DNA from: Gracilibacteraceae bacterium
GTDB taxonomy: Bacteria; Bacillota; Desulfitobacteriia; Desulfitobacteriales; Syntrophobotulaceae
DNA: 12,483 nucleotides
Assembly: GCA_031255985.1 (NCBI GenBank)
Contig: JAIRRL010000124.1
Coordinates: 1 to 12,483 of the forward strand
Direction: 5' to 3'
The notes beneath the pieces were generated by a model. That model saw only the letters and a list, made by a program, of their open reading frames with translations. It was not told the DNA's origin and did no database searches. The position numbers were made by a program, and so were the translations under genes. Below, piece after piece: positions 1 through 7,752 of the stretch. The number at the start of each line of letters is the position of its first letter. Within the stretch, counting starts at the first letter, position 1.

Positions 1-2
1 AA

Positions 3-272
3 TTTCACCTCCGTTTTGAGGGTATACACCCGTTCATCGACGGCAACGGGCGAACGGGACGGCTGATAATCAACCTTGAATTGATAAAGGCGGGGTTTTT
101 GCCCGTCAATATCAAATATGCCGACCGCCGCAAATATTACGACTGTTTTGACAGCTACTACGGGAACGAACCGCGCGAGCCGGACGCGCTCGCCGAATTG
201 CTAGCGGGGTACGAGGTCGGGGAATTGGAACGGTATATAAAAATTATTGAAGATAAAAACGGCTCGCTTTGA
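3..272 (+). CDS. Fic-domain protein, C-terminal part (cut by the window edge)
   Basis: The reading frame is open from the left edge and ends at TGA 270-272. The translation contains the Fic core motif HPFIDGNGRTGR (bases 27-62), complete in every key position: the catalytic His, the phosphate-binding DGNGR loop and the second Arg. Fic enzymes usually transfer AMP from ATP to a Ser, Thr or Tyr hydroxyl of a target protein; some members use other nucleotide or phosphate donors. About 70 residues follow the motif (mostly polar and helical in character), which is normal for the family. The N-terminal half, where an inhibitory (S/T)xxxE(G/N) helix would lie in many members, is outside the window, so class, target and regulation cannot be judged. 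It may be a bacterial housekeeping Fic or a toxin of a toxin-antitoxin pair. The next gene starts about 110 bases downstream and seems to have its own promoter. Confidence 0.9.
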   Translation, partial: FHLRFEGIHPFIDGNGRTGRLIINLELIKAGFLPVNIKYADRRKYYDCFDSYYGNEPREPDALAELLAGYEVGELERYIKIIEDKNGSL

Positions 273-297
273 GTTAAGCGAACCGAACCGATATAAA
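269..297 (+). promoter_or_regulatory. Candidate sigma-A promoter for the Y-family polymerase gene
   Basis: TTGAGT (269-274) and TATAAA (292-297) are separated by 17 bases. The -35 box overlaps the Fic stop codon. The predicted start near 304 would give an 80-base leader. The spacer contains two direct copies of CGAAC, but not the inverted CGAAC-N4-GTTCG arrangement of a Gram-positive LexA box, so SOS control is not supported. Confidence 0.45.
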
Positions 298-383
298 ACA
301 GCAATATATTTCGCCGGCAGGCAGACCGTGAGAATCCTGGATACACGCTCTCTGACGGGCTGCTGCCCCAAGGAGGCGAGTCT

Positions 384-1661
384 ATGTCCGACCGCGTAAT
401 CCTGCATTGTGACTGCAATTCTTTTTTCGCCAGCGTGGAAGAAACCTTCTCGCCTGAGTTGCGGCGCGTTCCGATGGCGATTGCGGGCGACGCGGAAAAC
501 CGGCGCGGGATAATACTCGCCAAGAACGAGCTTGCCAAGCGATACAAAATCCAGACCGCCGAAACGGTTTGGAGCGCGAAGCGCAAATGCCCGGATCTGG
601 TGTTGCGTCCGCCCCGGCGCGGCGCGTACAGCGAGTTCTGCGCGCGGGTCAACGCCCTTTATGACGGATACACCGACCGGGTTCAGCGGTTCGGCCTTGA
701 TGAGTCATTCCTCGACCTCACAGGCTGTCTGGGACGCTTTGCCGGCGACGCCCTCCGCGCGGCGAACGACATCCGCGAGCGGGTCCGGCGGGAAATCGGC
801 ATTACAATCTCGATCGGCGTGAGTTGGAATAAGGTGTTTGCCAAACTCGGCAGCGACTATAAAAAGCCGGACGCGGTGACGGTTATCAGTCGCGGGAACT
901 GGAAACAAATCGTGTTCCCGCTGCCTGTGTCTGATTTGTTCCTTGTCGGCGAAAAAACAGCGGAAAAACTCTCTGAAATCGGCATACGCAGCATTGGGGA
1001 TCTGGCCGGAAGCGACCGTGAAATGCTGACCCGGCTGTTCGGCAAGTTCGGCGCGCGGCTTTTTATCAACGCCAACGGGCTGGACGACAGTCCGGTCGCG
1101 AGATCCGGCGAAACGGAGGAAGCGAAGTCCATCGGCAACAATATAACATTCCGCCGCGACCTTGTGACGGCCGGCGATATTCGTCTCGGCGTGTCCGCGC
1201 TTGCCGATTCCGTGGCGTCGCGTCTGCGCCGGGCGGGAAAAAAATGCCGTACTGTGCAGGTGACGATTAAGGACGCGAATTTAAAAACCATTATGCGGCA
1301 GACGACCCTCTCCGCCCCGACATTCGTGTCGGCGGAACTCGCTGCGGCGGCGATCGGACTGATTGAAAAACATTGGACGATTTACCGCGGTGACGCGCCC
1401 GACCCCGCCGTCAAACCTATTCGTATGCTCGGAGTTACAGCGGAGAACCTCGTCTCCGCCAGCGAGGGCGGAATGGTGCAGATCTCGCTGTTCGACGAGC
1501 CGGGCGCGGGCCGGAACGAGCGGACGGAGAGACTTGAACAGACGATAGATAAAATACGGGACAGATTCGGCCAACACGCCGTCCAGCGCGCCTCAATTCT
1601 CGGCAACGACCTGGGAATTCAGGATAAAGACGAGCCGCGGGGCGGCGCGGACAACATGTGA
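384..1661 (+). CDS. dinB: Y-family DNA polymerase (DinB/Pol IV-like, translesion synthesis)
   Basis: A complete 425-residue protein, somewhat longer than E. coli Pol IV (351 aa) and close to the Firmicute DinB/YqjW-type enzymes. These polymerases copy damaged templates with low fidelity. Visible motifs: HCDCNSFFASVE at residues 8-19, with metal ligand D10 and steric-gate F15; FGLDESFLDLTG at 103-114, with catalytic D106 and E107; SIGVSWNKVFAKLGSD at 143-158; and a helix-hairpin-helix stretch FLVGEKTAEKLSEIGIRSIGDL around 186-207. A little-finger domain follows. QISLF at 366-370 (bases 1479-1493) matches the beta-clamp-binding pentapeptide and sits before a charged tail. The ATG is preceded by AAGGAGG (370-376) at 7-base spacing. 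All catalytic residues are present, so it should be active. The subfamily (DinB versus UvrX/YqjW-like) is less certain than the family. No LexA-type operator is visible upstream. Confidence 0.9.
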   Translation: MSDRVILHCDCNSFFASVEETFSPELRRVPMAIAGDAENRRGIILAKNELAKRYKIQTAETVWSAKRKCPDLVLRPPRRGAYSEFCARVNALYDGYTDRVQRFGLDESFLDLTGCLGRFAGDALRAANDIRERVRREIGITISIGVSWNKVFAKLGSDYKKPDAVTVISRGNWKQIVFPLPVSDLFLVGEKTAEKLSEIGIRSIGDLAGSDREMLTRLFGKFGARLFINANGLDDSPVARSGETEEAKSIGNNITFRRDLVTAGDIRLGVSALADSVASRLRRAGKKCRTVQVTIKDANLKTIMRQTTLSAPTFVSAELAAAAIGLIEKHWTIYRGDAPDPAVKPIRMLGVTAENLVSASEGGMVQISLFDEPGAGRNERTERLEQTIDKIRDRFGQHAVQRASILGNDLGIQDKDEPRGGADNM

Positions 1662-1668
1662 ATCATGT

Positions 1669-1725
1669 CCGGATTTTGGGGCTTAAAGGCCAAAATCCGG
1701 GGGGACGCTCTCTGCGGCGTCCCCC
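1669..1725. terminator. Two tandem hairpins between convergent genes
   Basis: The first stem is perfect over 11 bp: CCGGATTTTGG (1669-1679) with CCAAAATCCGG (1690-1700), loop of 10. Directly after it, GGGGGACGC (1700-1708) pairs with GCGTCCCCC (1717-1725). They lie between the polymerase gene (+) and the anti-sigma gene (-) that run toward each other. Neither side has a clear T-run, so intrinsic termination is likely but not textbook. The structure could equally protect 3' ends. Confidence 0.55.
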
Positions 1726-1743
1726 TGGAGCAGCCGCGAATCT

Positions 1744-2508
1744 TTATCGCAGGCTTTCAATTAACATGGCGATTATATCGACGTCAAAATCCTCGCCGCC
1801 CATTTGATACAATTCGTAGGTGAAACCGCCGTATTCCCACAGTATAATGCCGTTGGCGAAATAGACGGCGGTATCGGCGACGGTTACGGCGCGAATATCG
1901 TCTGCGGTCTGGATTTTATTCTCGCTGTTTGAAATGAGCAAACTATAAATCCGGCCGCTTTCGCTCTCATGCGCATACTGCGCCTCAAGCAATGAATTGT
2001 GGAGCGAGTAGCCGGTCGCCGCATAGCCGGGTACGGCGCTTGGCGCCGGAAAATCAACGCCGGCCGCCGCTTGCGCATCCGCCAGAGCGGCGAAGTTCCG
2101 GGGGGCGGAGACATCCGGCCGGCCGGCGGCGGTCTCCTCCCGCGGCGCGGTTTGACTTGAATCAGGAAGCTGGTCTACCCGTTCGACGGCGATATTGCCG
2201 ACTTTGAAACTCTCCAGTACGGTCTGAGCGAACCCGGTCGCGTAAGCCGTCGTCGCCGTCGCGATTAAACAGAGGGCGGCCGCCGCCGCTATAACAGGTT
2301 TTTTGCTTCTTTTTCGCATGATTATAGCTCCTTTTTCTTCATCATTTAAAATTTGCTTTTCCAGTTTCCTCATAAGCCGTTCCCGGACGCGAGCGCGGCT
2401 GTTTTCCGCGCCGGTGTCCGCGTTTAACAGCAACGCGCGGAGTTCGGCCATTTTTTCATCTTCCGGCTCAAGGTTAGCTTCCCGGTCAAGGCTCGCTTCA
2501 TGCTTCAT
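1744..2508 (-). CDS. Membrane anti-sigma factor with DUF4367-like outer domain
   Basis: A 254-residue protein encoded one base after the ECF sigma gene, the classical position for its cognate anti-sigma factor. Residues 1-68 are charged and helical (cytoplasmic sigma-binding part). KKPVIAAAAALCLIATATTAYA (about 69-90) is one membrane segment, flanked by a basic RKRSKK stretch. From about 91 to 254 is the presumed extracellular region: a Pro/Ala/Ser-rich linker, then a compact domain with SLLISNSENKIQTADD and TAVYFANGIILWEYGGFTYEL that resembles the DUF4367 domain common behind Firmicute ECF factors. No HxxxCxxC zinc anti-sigma motif is seen, so it is not a ZAS-type factor. It probably holds the sigma factor at the membrane until an envelope signal releases it, perhaps by proteolysis. 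The pairing is strong by context; the signal is unknown. Its ribosome site (GAGAGG) lies inside the end of the sigma gene, suggesting coupled translation. Confidence 0.8.
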   Translation of the reverse strand: MKHEASLDREANLEPEDEKMAELRALLLNADTGAENSRARVRERLMRKLEKQILNDEEKGAIIMRKRSKKPVIAAAAALCLIATATTAYATGFAQTVLESFKVGNIAVERVDQLPDSSQTAPREETAAGRPDVSAPRNFAALADAQAAAGVDFPAPSAVPGYAATGYSLHNSLLEAQYAHESESGRIYSLLISNSENKIQTADDIRAVTVADTAVYFANGIILWEYGGFTYELYQMGGEDFDVDIIAMLIESLR

Positions 2509-2509
2509 T

Positions 2510-3007
2510 TTATAACCTCTCCATAATTTTTTTGATTTTTCGCAGCGTCCGGTGCAGCCTGACTCCCACTTGTGAGGCGCTGATGCCGAGCAAACCGGCT
2601 ATTTCCGTGTTTTTCATTTCAGAACTGAATTTCAGCGCTATCAGCCGGCGCTCTTTTTCCCGCAGCGCCCCAAGCGCCCGGTACAGATATTCGCGGCGCT
2701 CCGCAGCGATTGCGCCGTCCTCCGGCGAAGGGCGGGCCGATTCAATGTCTACCGCGGCCGCCAGCCAGGAACCGTTGCGCCAGGTTTGGCGGTGATGATC
2801 CGTCACGGCGTTGCGGGCGATCGCAAAAAGCCATACTTCAAAGGCAGATTTTTCCGCCGAATAGGCGTGATAATTTTCGACGACGCGCAAAAAAATATCG
2901 CTTGTGATGTCTTCCGTGGCCTGGAGATCGCCGACGCGGTACCGGACATACCGGAATATTCTTCCATAGTAAGTGTCAAACAAAAGCTCAAACCGGTCTG
3001 TTTGCAA
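2510..3007 (-). CDS. ECF-type (sigma-70 family group IV) RNA polymerase sigma factor
   Basis: A 165-residue protein of the usual ECF length with only regions 2 and 4. Region 2 spans about 5-75, with EDITSDIFLRVVENYHAY (32-49) and the -10-recognition helix FEVWLFAIARNAVTDHHRQ (56-74). A short linker follows, then region 4 at about 108-162 with REKERRLIALKFSSEMKNTEIAGLLG and the helix-turn-helix SASQVGVRLHRTLRKIKK. The start is TTG (minus strand, 3007-3005), and an in-frame TGA immediately precedes it, so no longer start exists. GGGGAGGA lies a few bases upstream, and an out-of-frame ATG sits four bases upstream of the TTG. It is co-transcribed with the anti-sigma gene. A target regulon cannot be assigned; the candidate promoter at 3054-3081 suggests autoregulation. 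Confidence 0.92.
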   Translation of the reverse strand: MQTDRFELLFDTYYGRIFRYVRYRVGDLQATEDITSDIFLRVVENYHAYSAEKSAFEVWLFAIARNAVTDHHRQTWRNGSWLAAAVDIESARPSPEDGAIAAERREYLYRALGALREKERRLIALKFSSEMKNTEIAGLLGISASQVGVRLHRTLRKIKKIMERL

Positions 3008-3053
3008 TCATTCCTCCCCTTCCGTCCTGTTTTCCCGTAACGTTACATATGTT

Positions 3054-3081
3054 AATACGGAAAAAACGGCGAAGCGTTAAC
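3054..3081 (-). promoter_or_regulatory. Candidate ECF-type autoregulatory promoter
   Basis: Read on the minus strand, TGTTAAC (-35-like, core 3081-3076) is followed 16 bases later by CGTATT (3059-3054), resembling the AAC ... CGT layout of many ECF promoters. It would start transcription near 3047, about 40 bases before the TTG. The palindrome GTAACGTTAC (3037-3046) lies just downstream and could be an operator or a second AAC motif. Position and layout fit; the specific recognition sequence of this factor is unknown. Confidence 0.35.
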
Positions 3082-3133
3082 ATTTTTTGAAAGTTTATTT
3101 GCCCGGACAAGCGTGGCGGCCCGCAAGCAAAGA

Positions 3134-3162
3134 TTGACAAATTACCATATTTCAAGTATTAT
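3134..3162 (+). promoter_or_regulatory. Sigma-A promoter of the bacteriohemerythrin gene
   Basis: TTGACA (3134-3139), a 17-base spacer and TATTAT (3157-3162) form a near-consensus promoter, with a predicted start near 3169. The leader of about 67 bases contains a GGCGGG/CCCGCC hairpin (3189-3194 with 3205-3210) about 25 bases before the start codon. The promoter shows that the open frame upstream of 3236 is not translated. Confidence 0.65.
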
Positions 3163-3235
3163 TTACTCAATATCAACAGAATTTCTTTGGCGGGCGATAA
3201 AGTCCCCGCCGCCGAAAAAATGGGAGGAAGAAAAA

Positions 3236-3652
3236 ATGGCTGTTGCGTATGAATGGTCAAAGGACATGGAAACAGGGCATCCGGTTATCGACACTCAGCA
3301 CAAGCAATTGATCAAGGCTATCAACGATTTACTGGACGCCTGCTCCGGCGGAAAAGGCCGGGCCGCGCTGGACGGAACGCTTGACTTTCTCACGCAATAC
3401 ACGGCGAAACACTTCGGCGATGAGGAAAAATTACAGCAGAAGTCCAATTATCCAGATTTTACCAGACACAAAAAGCTGCATGATTCATTCAAAGCCACCG
3501 TGGCCGACCTGGCCAAGCAGTTGCGGGCGGAAGGCCCGACCGTCGCTTTGGTGGGCAAAGTTAACGCAAGCGTCGCCGGCTGGCTGATCAACCATATAAA
3601 AAGAGAGGACGTCAAGGTCGCCGCCCATATCCGCAACGTGTCCGCGACATAA
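3236..3652 (+). CDS. Bacteriohemerythrin (single-domain O2-binding di-iron protein)
   Basis: A 138-residue protein of standard family length. All di-iron ligands of the four-helix bundle can be placed: H22 in DTQHKQL, H59 and E63 in HFGDEE, H78 and H82 in HKKLH, H120 and D125 in HIKRED. Bacteriohemerythrins bind O2 reversibly; in anaerobes and microaerophiles they are thought to carry, store or scavenge oxygen. The sequence has no signal peptide or membrane segment, so it is cytoplasmic. The frame is open further upstream (from 3113), but ATG 3236 is chosen because GGGAGGAAG lies at proper distance, the family's N-terminus (EWSKDMETGHPVID) begins right after it, and a sigma-A promoter occupies the upstream stretch. 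It is monocistronic and divergent from the ECF sigma pair, so both may respond to envelope or oxygen stress, but the sequence does not prove a link. Confidence 0.95.
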   Translation: MAVAYEWSKDMETGHPVIDTQHKQLIKAINDLLDACSGGKGRAALDGTLDFLTQYTAKHFGDEEKLQQKSNYPDFTRHKKLHDSFKATVADLAKQLRAEGPTVALVGKVNASVAGWLINHIKREDVKVAAHIRNVSAT

Positions 3653-3724
3653 TCGCGCCGCCGTCCCAATCCGCCGCCGGGGACAATTTGCTGCGGAATA
3701 TTTGTCTATTATTTCGCTATTATT

Positions 3725-3752
3725 TTGTATTTCCCGCGGGGTATGATATAAT
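3725..3752 (+). promoter_or_regulatory. Extended -10 sigma-A promoter for the surface-protein/glycosylase genes
   Basis: TATAAT (3747-3752) is preceded by TG one base away (TGATATAAT), an extended -10 element. A weak TTGTAT (-35) lies at 3725-3730, 16 bases upstream. The predicted start near 3759 gives a leader of about 55 bases ending in GGGAGGAA. The surrounding 160 bases (3653-3813) hold no other gene and no convincing terminator for the hemerythrin gene. Confidence 0.65.
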
Positions 3753-3813
3753 ACAATTATGGCAATAATTGTTGAATTAAGCCCTTTTAAATTAAATTGC
3801 GGGAGGAACAAAA

Positions 3814-6800
3814 TTGAAACACATGAGTAAAAAAATGAGGGGGGCGATATTGGGCGCGGCCTTCTTTTTTATGGCAATCGCCCTGGCGGCCCCTGCCCCG
3901 GCGGCGGCGGCAAATATCGCGGCCAACATCTCGCTTGAGCGCCTGGCCGGCGCCGACCGTTATCAGACGGCGGCCCGTATAGCCCAGGCGGGGTGGGAGA
4001 GCGCGGAAAACGTGGTTTTGGCCTCCGGGGCCGACGCCAGCTTGGTGGACGCGCTGGCCGTCGCCCCGCTGGCGAAACTGCTCGGCGCGCCTATCCTGAT
4101 AACCGAGAGCAGCCGTCTGTCTGAGGCCGCCGCCGCTGAACTGCGCCGGCTCGGCGCGCGCAACGTATATCTGGCCGGCGGTTCCGGCGTCATCGGTCAG
4201 CCGGTGGTTGACGCCGTGGTGGCCATGGGCGCGCGCGCCATCCCTTTGGGCGGGGCGGATCGCTTCGCCACCGCCGCGAATATAGCGGCGGAAATAGCCC
4301 GGCGTTCCGAGAGCATAAGCACAGTGGTGGTAACGACGGCTTACAGCAACGCGGACGCTTTATCCATCGCCTCAATAGCCGCGGCGAACGGCTGGCCGAT
4401 CTTGCTCGCCGGGCGGGACGCCCTGCCGGCGGCCGCCCGCTCTTTCATCAATGAACACGGCGTCAGCCAGGCATATGTTATCGGCGGCCACGGCGCGGTG
4501 GGCGACGCCGTTTTTACCTCTTTGCCCGACCCGGTGCGGCTGGGGGGCGGGGATCGCTACGCCACCAATCTGGCCGTTTTACGTTTTTTCGCGGACAGAC
4601 TGAATTACAGCCGGGGCCTGTTTATCGCCAGCGGCGCCAATAACCATCTCGTGGACGCGCTGACCTCATCCGCCTATATCGCCGGCGCGCCCTTAGTTCT
4701 GACCGATAACGCGGCGATACTCCCTGATACCGCTTCCTTCATCAAGAGCAGCATGGCCGGGAAGCGGGAGCTGCTGACCGTGACCGGTTTGGGCGGAGCA
4801 GCCGCCGCTTCGGAGGAAATATTGTATTCCGTGCTCGTCTCTTTGGGCGGAACTCCGCCCAGAGATCCCGCCCTGCCCCCGGTCATCGGCGGTGGCGGCG
4901 GTGGAGGCGGCGGAGGCGGCAGCGGGAGCGGCAACCCGCAAAACGTTTTGCGCAGCCTTGAGTTTACCACCGCCAATACCGCGCTCCTCACATTGACTGC
5001 GGCCCGCGCCGGCCTTAATCTGGGCGACGTCGTCGCTTTCACCGGCCCGGACGCTCCGGTGCGGCCGCTGCCCATCAAGAGCGTCGCCGGTCTTAATCCA
5101 AACAGCAAGAGCAATAGCAGCTACATTCTGACCTTCGAGGAACCGGTGGAAAACACTCATTGGGTGGAGATAAGGACGACCGCCGCCAGCGGACTGGGAA
5201 ACAGCGTCCTGACCACCCGCTATACAAATCAGCAGACCGCCATCGTGTCCTCCTTGCCGGAAATCCTGGAGGCGCAGAATATAGGCAGCGGCTACAGCGC
5301 CGTGGTGGTCGATTCGCCCCTGACCATATTCAACGAGACCTTGAACGTCCGCTCCCCCGTCGCCATTGTTTTTGAAAAACCGGTGGAAGTGGCGGGAGGC
5401 GGCGTCATCAGCACCGGTTCCAGCGTTGTTTTTGACGACGGTCTGAGCATAGAGACCGGCAGCCGGGTCAGTATCCTGGAGGGCGGGGTGATCAGGGCCG
5501 ATAATTTGGAAAATAAAGGTACATTGACGCTGGCGGCGCGGGGCGCTCTGCATGTGAGCGGCGAGCTGACAGTGAGCGGCGTCCTGGAAAACAACGGCGA
5601 GGTGAACGCGCCGGGCAGGCTCGTTGTGGCGGCCGGGGGCCGGACTGGCGGCAACGGCGTGATCACAGCCCAAGATATTGACGTCGCCGGCGAGGCGCGG
5701 ATTGGGGGGGCGGGCAGTTTGACGGCGCTGGGAACGCTGACGGTTGACGGGAGTCTGGACGTACTCGGCACTCTTAACCTGAACCGCGGAACCGTCGCGG
5801 CGGGCGCGTCGCTGACGGCGGCCGGAGTCACTGTCGTCGACGGCGATCTGACGGTTAACGGCATATTTCGGGCGGAAAGAGACGCCTTCCTGACCATAAA
5901 CGGGCATTTGCGCGCGGCGACCGGGGCGACGGCGATGCTGGGCGGTGAAATCAGAACGGCGGCCGGCGGCGCTTTAAGCCTGAGCGGCGCCGGGGCCAGG
6001 ATCACGGGACATCTGACCGTCGCGGCCGAAGGCGTTTTGAATGACAACAGAATCGACGCGGCCAATAATTATTGGGAATGGCTGGACGGCGACGAAGCGC
6101 GGATCACGCTGGAAGGCGGCTGCCAGGCCTCGCAGGGGGCGCTGACTTATACGGGCGCCGCCGCCGCTCTCATCAATTTGGAACCTGGGGCCAGTCTGGA
6201 TCTTGCCGTCAATAGCGTCAAGCTGGCCGGCACGGGCGTGGTGCGGGAAAATATGTCCGTCAACGCGGACGAAACCCTGACCATAGCCCCATTCGGCAAA
6301 CTGAGCGTGGCGGCGGGCAAATCCGTGGCGGGAGCGGGCAATGTCCTGGCGGAGAAAAACGCCCGCGTCGCTTTGGCTGCCGGCGCGAGCGTGAGCAGCC
6401 TGAGTCTCAGTTCCGGCGCCGTCTATTACTGGGATTCGGCTGTCTGGCATAGTCTGGGAGAGGTAGCGGACAATATTTTTTCCGCGTTGAGAGGCAACGG
6501 AGTTGATTTTATCACGGCGGGCGGTGAGATCAGCGCGATGGAGGTCAACGGCCGCGATGTCGCGGTGATAAAACACCTGTATCTTTCCGGAGATCTGGCG
6601 CTCAGCGTTTCCAACCCAGGCCGTCTGATCGTTCAGGAAAACGTGGTTTTGACTATAAATACAGACGACGCGCTGCGCCTGGTGAACGGCGGTCATGTGC
6701 AGACGTTGGGCGAACTTGAGGAATACTCCCCTGTGCGGGGCGACGGTCAGATTGAAGTGGGTACAAGCGGTGTTCTCAAAAATTACGCCGGCGTCAATCT

Positions 6801-7752
6801 GTGGGGCGATCCCGACGTTACGGTTCTGCTGCAAGCCGACGCCGCTATGTTTGAAGGGGATGAACTCTATCTGGCCGGGCGGGAGTCGGTGAGCGGACTG
6901 GGCCTCCCGCGCTTTCAGCTGTCCGCGACTTCGACTTTGACGCTGGAGCAGGACAGATATATTTTTGCCAGCGGCGGCGCCGGCGGCCAGTCGGTTGTTA
7001 ACGGCGATTTTGCTTTAGAAAAACATCTGCTGGTCGAAGCGGACGCCGGGCTGGAAATCAAAGGCGCCCTTGTCCTGCCGGCAGGCTATGACGCCGATAT
7101 AGCCGCCGACCTCGCGATTAGCGGCAGTCTGACCGTGCAGCGCCCCGTCAGCGGCAATCCCACCCTGACGGTCAATCGGGGCGGTGTCTTGCGCAGCGGC
7201 GTCAGCGGGACCGGCTGGGATCTGTGGCTTGACGGCGCCAGTTTTGTCTGCGCCGGCGGTAGCCGCCTGTTCATGGGTGAGAATCATCTGGTGGGTTTCA
7301 ATTCCGAAGAACAGGATGAATACGGTTATCTCTCTGTCGGGAGCGGTGCTTTGACTGTGAACGAAGCCGACTGGCTCATAGACGGCACGGTCATAGTCAA
7401 TGACGGAACCGGCTTCCCCGTGCCCCGGCCGGTTTTCAGCACGGACTGCGATGTGGAAATGGTGAACGGCGCCGTTCTGCAAGTGAACGGCAGGCTGCTG
7501 ATAGACAATATTAACCTGCAAGGCAATGGCGGGCGCATTATAGTGAGCGACGGCGGCGAGGTGGAAATCGGCTCCGGGGCTATGATTGAATTCACGCCGG
7601 CGGAGGAAAAGTTGTGGATCGAGGGCGAATCCCATGATCAGGAAGATATAACGGAAAGAGGAAAATTGATCATTAACGCTGGCGCGGCTTTGAGTCCCGA
7701 CATTCCCGCCGGTGAATATGTATGGAACGGCTTCGATTGGGAGAGAGTGTGA
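3814..7752 (+). CDS. Large secreted surface protein: three CWB2 wall-binding repeats plus beta-solenoid-like region
   Basis: 1312 residues. TTG at 3814 is preferred over ATG 3823 because GGGAGGAA (3801-3808) is then about 7 bases away. Residues 1-33 are a signal peptide: basic start (KKMRG), hydrophobic AILGAAFFFMAIALAA, and an Ala-rich cleavage area. Three cell-wall-binding type 2 repeats follow, beginning RLAGADRYQTA (43), PLGGADRFATA (144) and RLGGGDRYATN (242) and running to about 345. In characterised clostridial proteins three such repeats anchor non-covalently to an anionic wall polymer. A Gly/Ser hinge (about 359-373, bases 4888-4932) leads to more than 900 residues of short repeating strands such as LTVDGSLDVLGTLNLN and LTVNGIF, typical of a right-handed parallel beta-helix. 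Y-x-W...W motifs at 872-878 and at the very end (YVWNGFDW, 1302-1309) may cap modules. No LPxTG motif or membrane anchor is seen. Likely an adhesin or S-layer-associated protein; ligand unknown. Confidence 0.88.
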   Translation: MKHMSKKMRGAILGAAFFFMAIALAAPAPAAAANIAANISLERLAGADRYQTAARIAQAGWESAENVVLASGADASLVDALAVAPLAKLLGAPILITESSRLSEAAAAELRRLGARNVYLAGGSGVIGQPVVDAVVAMGARAIPLGGADRFATAANIAAEIARRSESISTVVVTTAYSNADALSIASIAAANGWPILLAGRDALPAAARSFINEHGVSQAYVIGGHGAVGDAVFTSLPDPVRLGGGDRYATNLAVLRFFADRLNYSRGLFIASGANNHLVDALTSSAYIAGAPLVLTDNAAILPDTASFIKSSMAGKRELLTVTGLGGAAAASEEILYSVLVSLGGTPPRDPALPPVIGGGGGGGGGGGSGSGNPQNVLRSLEFTTANTALLTLTAARAGLNLGDVVAFTGPDAPVRPLPIKSVAGLNPNSKSNSSYILTFEEPVENTHWVEIRTTAASGLGNSVLTTRYTNQQTAIVSSLPEILEAQNIGSGYSAVVVDSPLTIFNETLNVRSPVAIVFEKPVEVAGGGVISTGSSVVFDDGLSIETGSRVSILEGGVIRADNLENKGTLTLAARGALHVSGELTVSGVLENNGEVNAPGRLVVAAGGRTGGNGVITAQDIDVAGEARIGGAGSLTALGTLTVDGSLDVLGTLNLNRGTVAAGASLTAAGVTVVDGDLTVNGIFRAERDAFLTINGHLRAATGATAMLGGEIRTAAGGALSLSGAGARITGHLTVAAEGVLNDNRIDAANNYWEWLDGDEARITLEGGCQASQGALTYTGAAAALINLEPGASLDLAVNSVKLAGTGVVRENMSVNADETLTIAPFGKLSVAAGKSVAGAGNVLAEKNARVALAAGASVSSLSLSSGAVYYWDSAVWHSLGEVADNIFSALRGNGVDFITAGGEISAMEVNGRDVAVIKHLYLSGDLALSVSNPGRLIVQENVVLTINTDDALRLVNGGHVQTLGELEEYSPVRGDGQIEVGTSGVLKNYAGVNLWGDPDVTVLLQADAAMFEGDELYLAGRESVSGLGLPRFQLSATSTLTLEQDRYIFASGGAGGQSVVNGDFALEKHLLVEADAGLEIKGALVLPAGYDADIAADLAISGSLTVQRPVSGNPTLTVNRGGVLRSGVSGTGWDLWLDGASFVCAGGSRLFMGENHLVGFNSEEQDEYGYLSVGSGALTVNEADWLIDGTVIVNDGTGFPVPRPVFSTDCDVEMVNGAVLQVNGRLLIDNINLQGNGGRIIVSDGGEVEIGSGAMIEFTPAEEKLWIEGESHDQEDITERGKLIINAGAALSPDIPAGEYVWNGFDWERV

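Noticed and set aside
275..297. Possible LexA (SOS) box before the Y-family polymerase
   Set aside because: Only direct repeats of CGAAC are present; the inverted GTTCG half needed for a Gram-positive LexA site is missing.
3113..3235. N-terminal extension of the bacteriohemerythrin in the open frame
   Set aside because: The stretch contains the TTGACA/TATTAT promoter and leader hairpin, and the ribosome site and family alignment both support ATG 3236.
4888..4932. Gly/Ser codon tract as a slippage-prone phase-variation repeat
   Set aside because: The glycine codons are mixed (GGC, GGT, GGA) rather than a uniform short unit, so slippage is unlikely; it reads as a protein hinge.
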